Shown here: piece by piece, positions 26,301 to 37,858 of the stretch
Layout of the letters: every line of letters starts with the position of its first letter
Numbering within the stretch: the stretch's first letter is position 1
Assembly (NCBI GenBank): GCA_963691655.1
Contig: OY829329.1
Location: 81,276,613 to 81,340,612 of the forward strand
DNA: 64,000 bases
Direction: 5' to 3'
DNA from: Toxonevra muliebris
Lineage: Eukaryota; Arthropoda; Insecta; Diptera; Pallopteridae
Notes under the pieces: generated by a model
The model's input: the letters and a program-made list of their open reading frames with translations, nothing else
Told to the model about the DNA's origin: nothing
Databases searched by the model: none
Position numbers and translations under genes: made by a program

Positions 26301-29300
26301 AACATAATTAAAAGAAACTTTTTCCTGTAAAAATTACAGTTTGCGTTTACATCAAATTGGCGGTTATGGCTCGATATGGTTATTTCATTTGCATATGTTG
26401 TTTTGTTGCAATTTTTGATGGGGCTGAAGAGGGCGGGCTCCTGAAGCTACACTGTCGATTCTAGCATTGTTAATAACAGGACTCTTATTTTATATGAAAG
26501 CTCATTCATCTATTAAATATAAAGACTCCAACAACATTTTACGAAGACTTGAAATTAAAGCCCGATGGAATGATTTAAGATTCATTTTTGCGATCTCACG
26601 AAAAAAAAATGCAATTAAATGTTTGTTTTTGAAAAAGTTTTAAGTAAAGTGTGAAATAACTACCAATTTTTAATATTAAATTTTAAACCACTGAAAAAAG
26701 TTCCTACACACGTGTAACTTTATTTTTAATGCTTTACAATAATCAATTGCCAAAATTTTGATATTTTGATTTAGCCTGAACCTCCGAGCGTAGGCTATAA
26801 TCGCCCGATGTTGATTCTCTGAAAAATTCCAATGAGTATGTTCAAAATTTCGCTCCTAGCTCTAATAGAATGGGTGCTAGAGCTTAAAATAAGTGATGCG
26901 AGAGTTTCTCTATATTTTTCCTAGTGTGCGTCGTTAGATTGTCTGCCATAATTCGATTTACGTTGTTTTCCTATTCTATTATTAATTAATAAATCAATTT
27001 GGAGCACTTATCACCTCAAATTTTAAACTTCTTACGAACATCACCTTGTACATACCGTGTTTACAACTGCCATTTCTTCTTTGATAGCCTTTTTCTCAAA
27101 TTTATGCTCGTTGCATTCCTCACGCAGTGTTGCCATTTCATTATTTGCATTCTCAACTTCCTTCATGAGTGTTTGATTGCGCTCCTCAAAGTTGCTCGTT
27201 CTGCAATTAAGAAGAGATGTGAAATGTAAAATTTAATTTGAAATAAAACACACATACACACAAAATAACCAGTGAAATGGTTCTAACATATTTTTAGTTA
27301 AACAAAGCAAAAATGTTTGTAAATATACACACAACGTAAGAAGTTAGTATGTTTGTTATATTTGGCCTGCAATTGCATTTGTGGCATATTTGTGGTTTCA
27401 TTTATTTTGAAATTCATTCCAACAACTTTATTTGGAAATTGGTTAGTATTGATTTCAACTAATTTCAAGACATCCAATAACTACAGCAACTTCAACATCA
27501 ACCACAAACTATTTAAACACTTCATGTCACTCAATACACAAAATTAATTGCTATAATATGAACAAGTTCTTGCAACAAGCAACTTTTCGAAATTCGAAAC
27601 AGGAATAAGGAAAATTTAATTAATCAAGACAAATTAAAAGTATTGGACGAGTCAATGAAGATGAAACTGTATGGGTGAAAATTACAGCAGTTTGTAGCAA
27701 TTGCAATATCTTTGAGACATTTTCATAATCGTATTCAAAAGTAGGTACTAAGCTGTAAAACTTAAAAATATGTAAACTTCCAATTTGTATAAAAAAAAAT
27801 GCGATAGATAGCAACTTGAAATTTTTTAATTATCTTTAAATTATTTTTTTGTTTTTCAATTTAGTTCAATTGGTCCAAAAAAGTTGATCTTCTTATTCAT
27901 GTGTGGGTGTCATAGAAGTCCTCCGGGTGCTCCAAAACAAAAAAATCATTAAAAATCTAAAATTTTACATAATTTTCAGTAAGGTATGCTATTGCGAAGC
28001 TTTAATTAAAAAAACGAATTTTGTCCCGAAATAGCCCGTTCTAGGGGCTGTAAAAAAAAAATATTTCTGAAGAAAAGGAGCCTAGGTAGAACAAAGTCCA
28101 TCAAGTATTTCAAAAGTTAGAGCTCCTGCCAATTTGAAAAAGTATATTTCGAGAAAAACCCCTTTAAAAAATCGTGCAATTGTCTCGCGACTATGAAATT
28201 CATATAGCACTCAAAATATAAACATTTATATAAATGCGTTTATTTCAAAAACCATACTTTTTTTAAGAAAATTGTAAATACGTATTTTAGACACTATAAG
28301 GAACATTTATTTCATTTCTTATTAAATAATAATATTGATATCGGCTTGCTATCAGAGACATGGCTTAATACGAGTGGAAAGAGGAATGATAAAGAAAATG
28401 CAAGAGGTGGAGGGGTAGCGATCGCTGTAAAAAAACTTTACGGCACAAGCTATTACCAATCGTTAACACCGATCTAATAGAAAATGTTGGCATATATATT
28501 CCAACGAACCCCAGAAACCAGGCCTCAGTTTTAGATATTTATTTGAGAACTATTCCAACGCAAATTTCGGAGCCCACTATAATTAATGCCTCCTGGAAAA
28601 ACTATTCACAATAGATCAAGCCGATTCAGATTCCGAGAATCTTTTATATGATTTCTCTAAAGCAAATTGGACACGTTTCACAAAACATATCAACCGAAAT
28701 ATTCAAATAAACAATGAAGATGAAACTTCGGCCAGAAATCGCATTAACAATATGATATCACAATTCATAGACACCACAAAAACCGCGACTAAGCTCAGTA
28801 TACCAAAGAAATCAATTTTTTCAATAAAAAACAATTACCAACAAATATCGCACACCTTATTAAGACACGAAATTACTATAGACGATGCTGGATAAGACAA
28901 AAATGTAACAACTATAAAAGTGAAATGAATGATCTAAGAAAAGCACAAAAGCACACCAGCACTAAAGTATAATGGAAATCGGTATTGCACTGCACAAAAG
29001 AAGTGCGAATTGTTGGCTGAAACATTCAAAATGAATCGTTCAAACTCGTTCTCAAGAAATTTTAGCGAGTATACCACCACTCAAAAAGTGAGCAACTCTT
29101 TAAACACGTTTCAACGTTCTGATCCAAGCATAAACAACAGGTACTATACAACACCTGAAAAAGTGTCAAAAATAATCAAATGCTTAAAAACTAAAAAATC
29201 CCCTGGCATTGACGGCATAAGTAATTCTTCTAGTAATTCTAAAAGCTCTACCCAAAATAGCAATATTATTTTTAACAAAAATAATAAATTTATGTTTAGA

Positions 29301-32300
29301 AGAGTGCTATTTCCCACAGTGCTGGAAGGAGGCAAAGATAATTGCAATATGTATGTAAACCAAACAAGCCGACATATTGCCCCTTATCTTATAGACCTAT
29401 CAGCATACTATCGTCTGTCTGTAAGCAAATTGTTGGAAAAAATTATTAAGGAAAAAATAATAACTTTCTGTGATAATAACCATTTTTCCCCAACACAACA
29501 ATTTGATTTTAGAGCCGAACATAACACGTCACACCCTTTAGTTAGAATTAAAAGAATGATTAAAGACAATTTCACAATTGGAAAATCTTCCGGCATAACT
29601 GTATTGGACATTAAAGCTGCATTAGATTCGGTTTGGCATGATGGCTTAATTTTTAAAATGATCAGTTCCAATTTTCCGGCGGAAATCATATAAATTATCA
29701 AACGTTTTTTGTCAAACAGATCATATAAAGTGCACATTGGTAAAAACTCTTCTTCCATAGTTGATATTTCAGCTGGATGTCCGCAAGGTTCCTGCCTTTC
29801 TCCGATTTTGTACAACATATTCACATCATATTTTCCAATTATGAACCGATGCACAACATCAATGTTCGCACACGATACGGCGGTACTATGCCACGGGGTT
29901 CTAACGGACGATATAATACAAAATTTTGCAAAAATCACTAACAACTTTGGAGATATTTGACAAAATGGAAAATAACAATAAATCCACAAAAAACCATAGC
30001 TATATACTTCACGAGAAAACGAAAATCTTGCTTTATACCACCACATAGTCTATCTTTCAGTAACACAAACATAGAATGGGAAGCCAAAGTCAAGTATCTC
30101 GGTGTGGTTTTCGATCAAAAGGTCACATTTAGAGATCATATTGCCTACACGATTAACAAAATGAATTCTACTATGAGATGAATGTATCCTTTCATTAACA
30201 GAAAATCTTTTTTAAGTCAAGACAACAAAATTATTATATTTAAAGCGATTTTTCAATCTATTCTCCAGCGTGGCACAATATTTCCAACAAACTGTTGAAA
30301 ACAACCTTCCATGGCACTACTCTACCCAACGTCTACATGCAATCAACAATATCGAAATGGTAAACGATAGAATCACTAAACTTACACACAATTATGATCT
30401 CAGATGTCAAAGCTCTGAGTTCCAACACATTAATGAACTGGCAATCTGGCTATGAATTTCGTCTAAGTTTTATCCAAATCATTTTTATTTATTTTATTTT
30501 TTTTTTTTTTCTTCAAATAGGTTTTTGTTATTTTTTAACCTTAAAATAATATTGTTAAATACATTGTCTATTCTCTATTACTATCGATAAAGTGATTCTA
30601 AAGTAGAAAAGAATGTATTTTCCTGAACTCTTAGTAAAAAAAAAAAAAAGTTTATTTCAAATTTTCTGTAAATCCTGAATATTATTAAAAAAAAAGACAT
30701 TTAAATTAAAAAAAAGAAAAAACCAACATTTTTATGACAAAAAAAAAATAATTTTTTGGACCCGAGCAATGGACATGTCCCCTTAAGTGAAAAAGTAAAT
30801 AAAGTTCCTAAAAAGTATTTCGCAAATGTTGTCGCAGTAAAATTTCCGTAGATCTAGTTGCAGAATAAGATGGAAAAATTAAAACCAAAATATGTACTAC
30901 CAAAATGGAAATATTTGAAAAATGCCATACCTACACTGAAAAAAATATTAGTATTTTTGGTTTTGAGCGGCAATTTTATTATGTAGGCATAATGTCTGTT
31001 TTAAAAACGAATAACAGCTTAAGTTGATTTTCTTGTCAGCCGAGTTTAACAGCTTTCAATAGAAATATGAAAGAAACTATAGCACTATTTCAAAAGACCC
31101 TATGATCAAATCAAAGTCCATTCTTGAAACGATTTATACTCATAATTCTAAAAATTATTTAAAAATTCAAACCAATTTAATATTTATAATAAAAAATATA
31201 TGCTACAATATTTTGGATCTAAAATGGAGTTAGGCTGTTTTTAATTTTCACCACTGACATATGTATGTATATTATTAAAATTGAATTGGAATTGCTTCAC
31301 ATTTCAATAGGCCCATTTCTTTAGGTGTAAAAGCATACAAAAAAATATATAAAAAAATAGAAATGTAATGCCGCCATATGGAAATGTATTTTTAGTTTTG
31401 TTTAACTCATTTCAGCGGGAAGACAAAAACAAAAATTGCACATATGAAGCGGAGAAAAAAGCACAACAAACGCCTCAACATATGCGGATGTTACTTTTAC
31501 TGCTTCTTCTTCTTCTGTTGTGTTGATGAAGTGGAAATATGCACATGTGCAGGCACACACTCACACACATTCACACTCTAGTAAAAAAAAAGTTAAGCAA
31601 CATTTACAAGTTTTTGTTTTCTGTTTTTTAACTAAATTTTTTCTCTGCAGGAAATTCGCGCCCTGCCACCATATTTTTTGTTGTCTTGATCTTTTATTTT
31701 TGAAAAAAAAAATTATAAACTTTTGCCATCAAATTGAAGCTATGTGGTTTTGCTAAAGCAAACAACAGCAAGTGAGCAGCAATGCTACCAACACTGAAAA
31801 TAAAACAAATAATGAACTTTGTTTTTAAATTTTTTTTGGTAGCGCAGTGTACATACAAAATATTTTTCTTTTTCTTTTTCGTTTTCAAAATATTTTCATT
31901 TATAAAAATTAATTTTCTGTATTTTACATACAAATGAAAATTAAAAACTTTTCACAGCATATGCTGTAAATGTTTGTTGATGAAATTCCTTTATGCAGCT
32001 CGCAGCATTTTTTACTTACAGCTGCTAAACGTGCCTATTTTTCATATTTCCGAAAAACTCTTTCGTCTCTCTTTTTTACATACATATATTTGATTTATAT
32101 TTAGCGCAAAAGTCGCGTGTATCGCGAGTAAAGAACAATTTATTTTTAGAATTTACTTTGGTTTTTCATTAGTTTTATGACAGCTTTGATTTGAGAGTAT
32201 TTAGGGTACAAGAATTGGATATATGTATGTAGGAAAAATTTTCAAATTTGCATAACTATCTACATATTTACATACATATGTCAATTTCATCACTAAATCA

Positions 32301-35300
32301 TTACTTCTTAATTACAGCAATTATTACACTCACTTTTCCTGTTCGGCCAACAATTCATCCTTTTTAATATGTATCAATCTTTGCAAATTTTCATGTTCCG
32401 CCGCTGAAATGCGCTGACGCTCTTCGTATAATTGTCGCAATTGTCGGATATTACCCAGTTGTCTTTCGTATTCCTGACGTAAATTGGCGGACATAATTTT
32501 CATTTCCTGCTCACCGAATGAAGTTTCAATTTCCTGCAATTTTGATTTTAACTGCAAGTGAAAATAAAATAATTACTTAATATTGCATTGACGGACTTCG
32601 ATACTATGTAATGTTATGTTTTCAAGTAAAATTTAAAAAATTGTGACCTGATTTTGTACACAAAACAAAAAATATAAATAAAGTGTGAATTGTCATGAAA
32701 ATTAAATCACGCCATTTCACCTTAGTATAAAAGTAGAAGACTTTTCGTTCATGTAACAGGTGTGGGAATCTGGGCCCTGGCCCAAAATGTCTATTGCCTT
32801 AAATATATATGTGCATACATAAATACATCGTCGGTTCAGAGGTAAAACTCAATAAGTACAGATTTGGCAAAAAACCGTTTTCAACACCAAGCTCCGTAAT
32901 ATAAAGCAATCTTATTTCGGAAAAAATCATTTTCCCCATAGGTTCCACAAATTCTCACATAGTACCTGCAAAAAGCCATCAAGTAGGTATGCTACTTCAA
33001 TATGATATTTTACTGGTGATTGGTACACAATGAGTTTTACCATTAAAGCGAAAAAATATATATATACAGTTATACTTGTATATATTTCCTAAGACGATTT
33101 TAATTTTTTCGTTTTTTGTAAATGAATGTTAATTCTTAAAATTTTCTTGTTGTTTTATTTGTATTTAGTAACATGCTTTATTGAAATGTCATTGTCAAGT
33201 TTTGTTTATTTTACATGCATGTAAGAACGTATTTATGCAGGTCTACCCAGCACAAATACGTACATACATATGTATATACTTATATCTCACAATTAGTAAA
33301 AGAAAATTTAATAAATATTTCTAATTTTAAAATTCAAAATATTATATCGATGGTTAAGCTCAGAGATGTGTTAAGGTCGCTATTGCGAGAAAATGAGTTA
33401 ACTGCACTTGTAGTTGTTGTAAGTAGGGTTGCCAGACGGTCTTGATTCGTCTTGATTGTCCAGATTTTTTGTCCCGTGTCCTTTTGTCCACATAAAATTT
33501 TCTCACATTAAACAATTTAAAAATATACCAGAAGTCTCAGGCGCTGAAAATATTTATGCATCGGCTCCGTAATTTAAAGTTTAAATGGTGTGCTATACTA
33601 ATTACATAGTGCAACAAAAATTTTAACCGCGAAATTTTCCAACGTTCCCAGCGTACTCGGTTTTTCTTCATCACATCTAGTTCTCTCACAATATGGTCGG
33701 AAAAATGGGGTCTTCAGGGGCTATTAATAAATTTGTCTATTTTGACAGATAAGAATTTGTTGTCTGAAACAAAGTTGTTAAGAACGAGGAGATAAAGAAT
33801 TTTTGTATATCGCTGCCTTAATTTGCTAAGGCCCTTACATCAAATTTTTCAAAATCAAGTTTTTGATGGATTATGATAAAACGTGTCCACTTTTGTGTAT
33901 GCCAAGACCTGCACCGAAAACTTACGATCTTTTCTTTTAGTTTAAATTGAAAATTCTCGAAGCAGTACTCTAAATAACAAAATGGTTTTTGCTTCTCCAG
34001 TAAAAATTGAGGTGTATGAGGCTCGAGGCACTTTAATGTACATATATACATATGTGTATAAGTATATACATAAATATATAATCTTTTTTCAATGTCAAGA
34101 TGAAAACTGAAAAATACTTTTATTTTATCACAATGTCCAGACGAAGTCCGACTAGCATCTGGCAACCCTAGTTGTAAGTGACTTACTAATATAAGAGACT
34201 CACGATTCAGTTGATATCGGTGTTTAGTACACCACATTTGCTTTCCTGCCAATTCCCATATTTGGCACTTAACACATCTGTCAACTTAACCATCGAAATA
34301 CAAAAATCTTCATAGCTCTCTTCTAGTCTTACATAATACTAATATGAAATTATGTGATGACGACGTTTCCTTCATTCTCATAATCTTCTATGTCAAATCG
34401 TTGCATATCACATGCAGGTGCATGAGGAGAGTATCGGGAATATGATAAATAAAACGCACACATTTCAGATTATTGTTGATAAGTTTCTTGCGCTTTTTGT
34501 GAGTTGTATGTGCTGTTGGAAAATTGTCAAATTATTGTGAATAATGACAATTTTATTGGAAATTTTTTTCTAGTGCGAAGTAAAAAAAAAACGTTTTGTG
34601 GTAAGGAATTGGGTCAAAAAAGCAACTTAGCTTATGAGTAAATTTAAAATGGGATGAGAATGTTTGCAATAAAAAAGCTTATTTATCACTAAGTTACTAA
34701 GCATTGCAATTAATTTTACCGAAATTTCAGTAACTGATTACATTGGTCAAAACTCTATAGATCGTACAGTAAAAACAACATGTGGAGTTCCCTTTTTAAA
34801 CCACATAATACAATTAGCTCTTTAAAAATAATAATTACTACTTCAATTTCAAAAACTATTTATACTTTACCGCCGACAATAAATAAGTGAGGTTAGATTT
34901 GATTTCATGTTCTATGTAAAGGAAGTTCCTGTCTGTTCTGGCTTCTGAATCGAATATGCACAAAGAAGAGATTATATATACCAATGGGATGATTAAAACG
35001 TGAAAAATCATTTATTTCTGAATTGCATCGTATTTTCTCAATATTGTCAAGATCTCGGGATAATTTTTGAAACGAAATTCTCATATAAATTACGTAACAC
35101 CTTGCCCCTACTCTTTATTAGATTATGTACAAATTCTTATACACTTCTCGAGTCTCGAGGTTGGAATCCATATTTTGCCTTTCATGTTTTACGTCTTGAG
35201 CGAGTCCAAAAATCATTCTTACGGTTCGCTCTGCGACCTTTGAATTTTCAGAGTCCAATTCTCTCATATAATGCGCGCTCATAGACTTAATGCGCTACGC

Positions 35301-37858
35301 CACTTGGATGTATTTTATTTGGATACCTGCCGGCCAAATTATGTCTTAAATTCACCAATTTATAGAGTCTTAAGTGAGTTCAATTCTTCGTGATCAAAAG
35401 TTGATATGATTCCAAAGACTCCTTAAGAACTTCTTATTGTTTATCATTGTGATTAGTCTATAAGGACTTTGTTTCATAAACTGAATAAATAAATAATTAA
35501 ATGGTAGACGAAGTGACGGACGTGCTTGCAAAGCAAGCTGTTCCTTGAGACAGAGTTCAGTAACATCTCGCCATCACTATGCTTCCATTATGCAGCCTTA
35601 GATAACTCTACTTCCAATAGAAGATAGAGGAACCAAAACTCCCCCCGTATAGTAAATTTTTTTGGTACCAATACTCTTGTACCAAAACTAACTCACATTC
35701 TATTCTCATTCTCTCATAAAGAATGCAATTTACTGATTAACTGGGCATTGCTTTTTGAAGAATCATGCCAAAAAGCTAAGTATAGTAGAAAACGAACTGT
35801 GGAGATACTGCAATGACTTTATCACAATGGAGGGTTTAGAACACATTCTTTGCCATTGCCCAATACTAGCTATGTCTAGATTAAGAATGTTCGGAAATGC
35901 GCTTTTTATTTCCCCTAAATGACATGAGCTACACTATCGTCCATAAGTATGGACTCAAAGAAACATTTTAGATTTTCGATATTTATTGCTTTATTTTTTG
36001 AGCTAAGATTGATTTTACTAATCAAAAGCAATATTATTTATATCATATTTATATTTTTCGATTGATTCACAATTATTTTTTGGTATCTCTCATGTTTTTT
36101 CCACGAAAAATAGCAAAAAAGTAAAAATAAAGACTTCTATCATCGAGAATTTTAATAAAAAATTCAAATATATTGTGAAATCGGTCCGAGCTCCAACTAC
36201 ATATAGTTTCCCAAAAAAAAAAATTAAAATATGTATGTATCGCTACCTTAATTTGTCCTAACACCCATTATGTATTCGAATTTGGAGAACTGTTTCCTGA
36301 AATTTTAATTTAAGGAACAAATCGTAAGTTTTGGGTACATGACTCCAAAACTATCGACACAGTTGAGTGAGACAAGGTGTTATCTTGCCGCAAAATCATT
36401 TTGGCTCAAAACTCGACATCTTTACCATACGAAAAAAATATAATACTAACTCGTACAACAACTATAACGTTTTAAAGGGTGCTGTTATAGCACTAGAACC
36501 AGTTAAGATAGTGAACCACCCATTAATGGTAATGGAATATTTCAATTACCATTTTCATTACTGCAATGGAAAAGACAATGAAGAGTTCAAAAACAATGAA
36601 TTGTAAACGAACAATAGGTAGTTGGAAAAATTACTAATCGGAGAAAGTTTATATTGTTTGGTAATCATCATCAATTGCTGATCTCTCTTACTTAACTTTG
36701 GACCTCTTAGCGTATGAGCGACATTTGATGCTTGATCAAAAATGATATGAGTACATTCTATATTCTAAGGCATTTCCGTACTATACTGCTCGCTGCTCAA
36801 AGATACTGCTCGTTATTTCTCACCTGTGTGCATTGTTCCTCCTTGACGGCTAGCATTTGTTTACAGCACGATATCACCTCCTTTAAGGTGCCAACTTGTT
36901 TCTGCACTACGCCTAATTCTGTACGCAATGATAAATTATCAGCATTGGCCAATTGCAGAGCAAGCTGTGCATTAGCTAATTCAATATTGGCATGACGACT
37001 TCGACTGTGTGGATCTTCGTCATCGGCATCCACATATGCGCAGTCTCCAGCAGTAGCAGCCGCGACACTATCTACTGCCACAATTTCATCAGTGGCAGCA
37101 TTGATCGTGGTTGTCGGCGTTTCGGCTACGCCATTAATATTATCATCATCAGTATCACCGTCAGTGCTCCGAAAACGGCGAGTCAGTGTCTGTTCAGTTG
37201 TTAATTGCTTACGCAGCATTGCAATTTCGTCGCGCAAATCTTGTACAGCAGTTTGACGAGCTAAGCGTTTAATACGCAGCTCTTCTTTAAACTCTTCTAA
37301 TGTTTGTTCACGTGCATTATTCACAGATGCCGCGGCAGAATTCAGTAGTTCATCATTTGTCATACACGCATTTTCTGAACTATTTAGATGGTATTCTGTT
37401 TTTTGTGCATTTGCATTTTGACCCTCCTTTTCCACCAACGATGCTGCTGACAATATTGCTACTATATGTTTATTATCATCACTTATGTTGTTGTTGTTGC
37501 TTGAGTCACTCAATGTCAAATTAACAGCTTCACCAATTTTCAGCAAAGAATTGAAATCTTCCGATAACACTATTTCGATTTCATTATTGCTGGCTGCCGT
37601 TACCGTTGCCGTCGTCGTAACATTTGGCACCACTTGATCGAATACTATATTCTCATTTTCAATTTCCCACCACCAAGGATCATCGCTCAAGAATAAATCT
37701 GTGTATCTACGTGCACGACGATTTTGATTTTGATTCAGATTAAGATTTTCTTCTTGCATTGATGAATTATTATACGCACCAGCATCTTCATTAATCGTTG
37801 ATGATGGTGTTGATGATGGTGTTGATGATGGTGTTGGCGTTGATTCTATGCTGCCCAT
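20399..37858 (-). CDS. Large coiled-coil protein, five coding exons, 1469 aa, unnamed
   Basis: Coding exons, 5' to 3', are 37858-36824, 32551-32334, 27200-27056, 24212-23460 and 22657-20399 (TAG stop). Every junction has GT/AG sites (GTGAGA, GTGAGT, GTATGT, GTGAGT donors) and phases close exactly (0, 2, 0, 0), giving 1469 residues. The start has A at -3. The protein opens MGSIES, a possible N-myristoylation signal, followed by a TPSS repeat and an acidic, Trp-rich stretch (WWW at 62-64). Coiled-coil-type sequence covers about 186-228, 288-470 and 721-832. The last exon adds Ser/Gly/Asp-rich linkers (839-930), a basic patch near 976-991 and four copies of a Leu/Glu-rich motif (1020-1054, 1102-1136, 1212-1246, 1286-1320). 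No enzymatic domain or membrane segment is visible. A cytoskeletal or scaffold role is inference from composition. I cannot name the family. The introns (4272, 5133, 2843 and 802 bp) hold many transposon fragments. Confidence 0.88.
20849..21751 (-). other. Four degenerate Leu/Glu-rich motif repeats in the coiled-coil protein
   Basis: Within the last exon, four segments share the core R-x-x-R-L-x-x-L-E-E-x-x-K-Q-L followed about ten residues later by T/S-S-x-R-G or similar. They fall at residues 1020-1054, 1102-1136, 1212-1246 and 1286-1320. Copies 2 and 3 are preceded by LTPREEEYTRKR and LTAEEEEYIARR. Copy 1 is the most diverged (SDNRE in place of SERG). Spacing between copies is irregular (82, 110 and 74 residues), so this is an internally duplicated domain, not a simple tandem repeat. 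Confidence 0.8.
24490..24570. mobile_element. 81-bp palindromic MITE with TA flanks
   Basis: The left end begins CAGGGTAATTAAAATAAAATAC. The right end, reverse complemented, reads CAGGGTGAATTAACAAAATAC. The element is flanked by TA on both sides (24488-24489 and 24571-24572), the duplication expected of Tc1/mariner. It is almost all inverted repeat, with no room for coding sequence. It lies in intron 3 of the coiled-coil gene. Confidence 0.6.
25007..25372. repeat. Two tandem copies of a 183-bp unit
   Basis: 25007-25189 and 25190-25372 are identical as far as I can read, with period 183. The unit starts CTGAAGCTGGGCAAAGAAAA. Both copies are open on the minus strand because they are the same sequence; I see no protein signature. 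A shorter relative of the first ~25 bp occurs near 2880 and 8380. The repeat lies inside intron 3 of the coiled-coil gene. Confidence 0.85.
25480..25745 (+). pseudogene. Degenerate Tc1-like transposase C-terminal fragment
   Basis: Frame 25564-25674 reads AKCIKEF..., then IPVLRWPAISPNLSPMENL and a TAG stop. This is the Tc1/mariner pattern WPxxSPDLNPIENLW with the final Trp codon replaced by a stop and the usual Asp changed to Asn. The frame reopens past the stop for about 20 residues. Sequence upstream is frameshifted. Only the end of the DDE domain remains, so it is dead. It lies antisense in intron 3 of the coiled-coil gene. Confidence 0.75.
28330..30480 (+). pseudogene. Degenerate jockey-like non-LTR retrotransposon
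   Basis: Plus-strand frames give, in order: an endonuclease piece (IGLLSETWL near 28340, then ARGGGVAIAVKK); an endonuclease-RT linker (FSKANWTRFTKHINRNI near 28655); and reverse transcriptase motifs between 29145 and 30180 (TKKSPGIDGIS, VLDIKAALDSVWHDGL, GCPQGSCLSPILYN, MFAHDTAVLCHG). The catalytic FADD box reads FAHD, so the second metal-binding Asp pair is damaged. Several stops and frameshifts break it (for example after PAEII at 29691). The 3' end runs into T-rich DNA near 30480. It lies antisense in intron 2 of the coiled-coil gene. Confidence 0.85.
33424..34170. mobile_element. Non-autonomous hAT-type element with 8-bp target duplication
   Basis: Both ends carry the perfect 13-bp terminal inverted repeat TAGGGTTGCCAGA. 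The element is flanked by the 8-bp direct repeat GTTGTAAG (33416-33423 and 34171-34178). TAG/CAG-type ends plus 8-bp duplications are hAT hallmarks. The 747 bp contain no recognisable transposase. It lies in intron 1 of the coiled-coil gene. The ends resemble the hAT end at 12187. Confidence 0.85.
34985..35500 (+). pseudogene. 3' fragment of a non-LTR retrotransposon (RT thumb to tail)
   Basis: The frame from 35000 contains QDLGIIFETKFSY, RGWNPYFAFH and ERVQKSFLRFALRPLNFQ, the segment after the catalytic RT motifs in jockey/I-type LINEs. In another frame it continues MRAHRLNALRHLDVFYLDTC, then RPNYVLNSPI (35274-35360), typical of the C-terminus. It ends in TAAA-type repeats near 35480-35495, consistent with a LINE tail. 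It is truncated at the 5' end and frameshifted, and lies in intron 1 of the coiled-coil gene. Confidence 0.75.
35500..35930 (+). pseudogene. RNase H and CCHC-type C-terminal remnant of a second LINE
   Basis: Near 35505 a frame reads VDEVTDVLAKQAV, resembling the end of LINE RNase H domains (usual form GNExADxLAKxA). From about 35735 another frame reads LTGHCFLKNHAKKLSIVENE, then HILCHCPILAMSRLRMFGNA, the His/Cys-rich C-terminal block of RNase H-bearing LINEs such as R1/LOA-type elements. The order and spacing fit one degraded element. It is distinct from the fragment just upstream, whose own tail ends before it. Confidence 0.65.
37796..37834. repeat. 12-bp minisatellite encoding TPSS repeats
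   Basis: About three copies of a 12-bp GATGATGGTGTT-type unit lie just inside the start of the coiled-coil gene. On the minus strand they encode repeated Thr-Pro-Ser-Ser. The in-frame unit length makes copy-number variation tolerable. Confidence 0.75.

Noticed and set aside
29408..30046. 212-codon minus-strand frame
   Set aside because: It is the antisense shadow of the LINE reverse transcriptase.
36367..36606. 79-codon frame vaguely resembling a Tc1 transposase (VKIVNHPLMVMEYF)
   Set aside because: The resemblance is limited to a few residues, with no surrounding motif or inverted ends.
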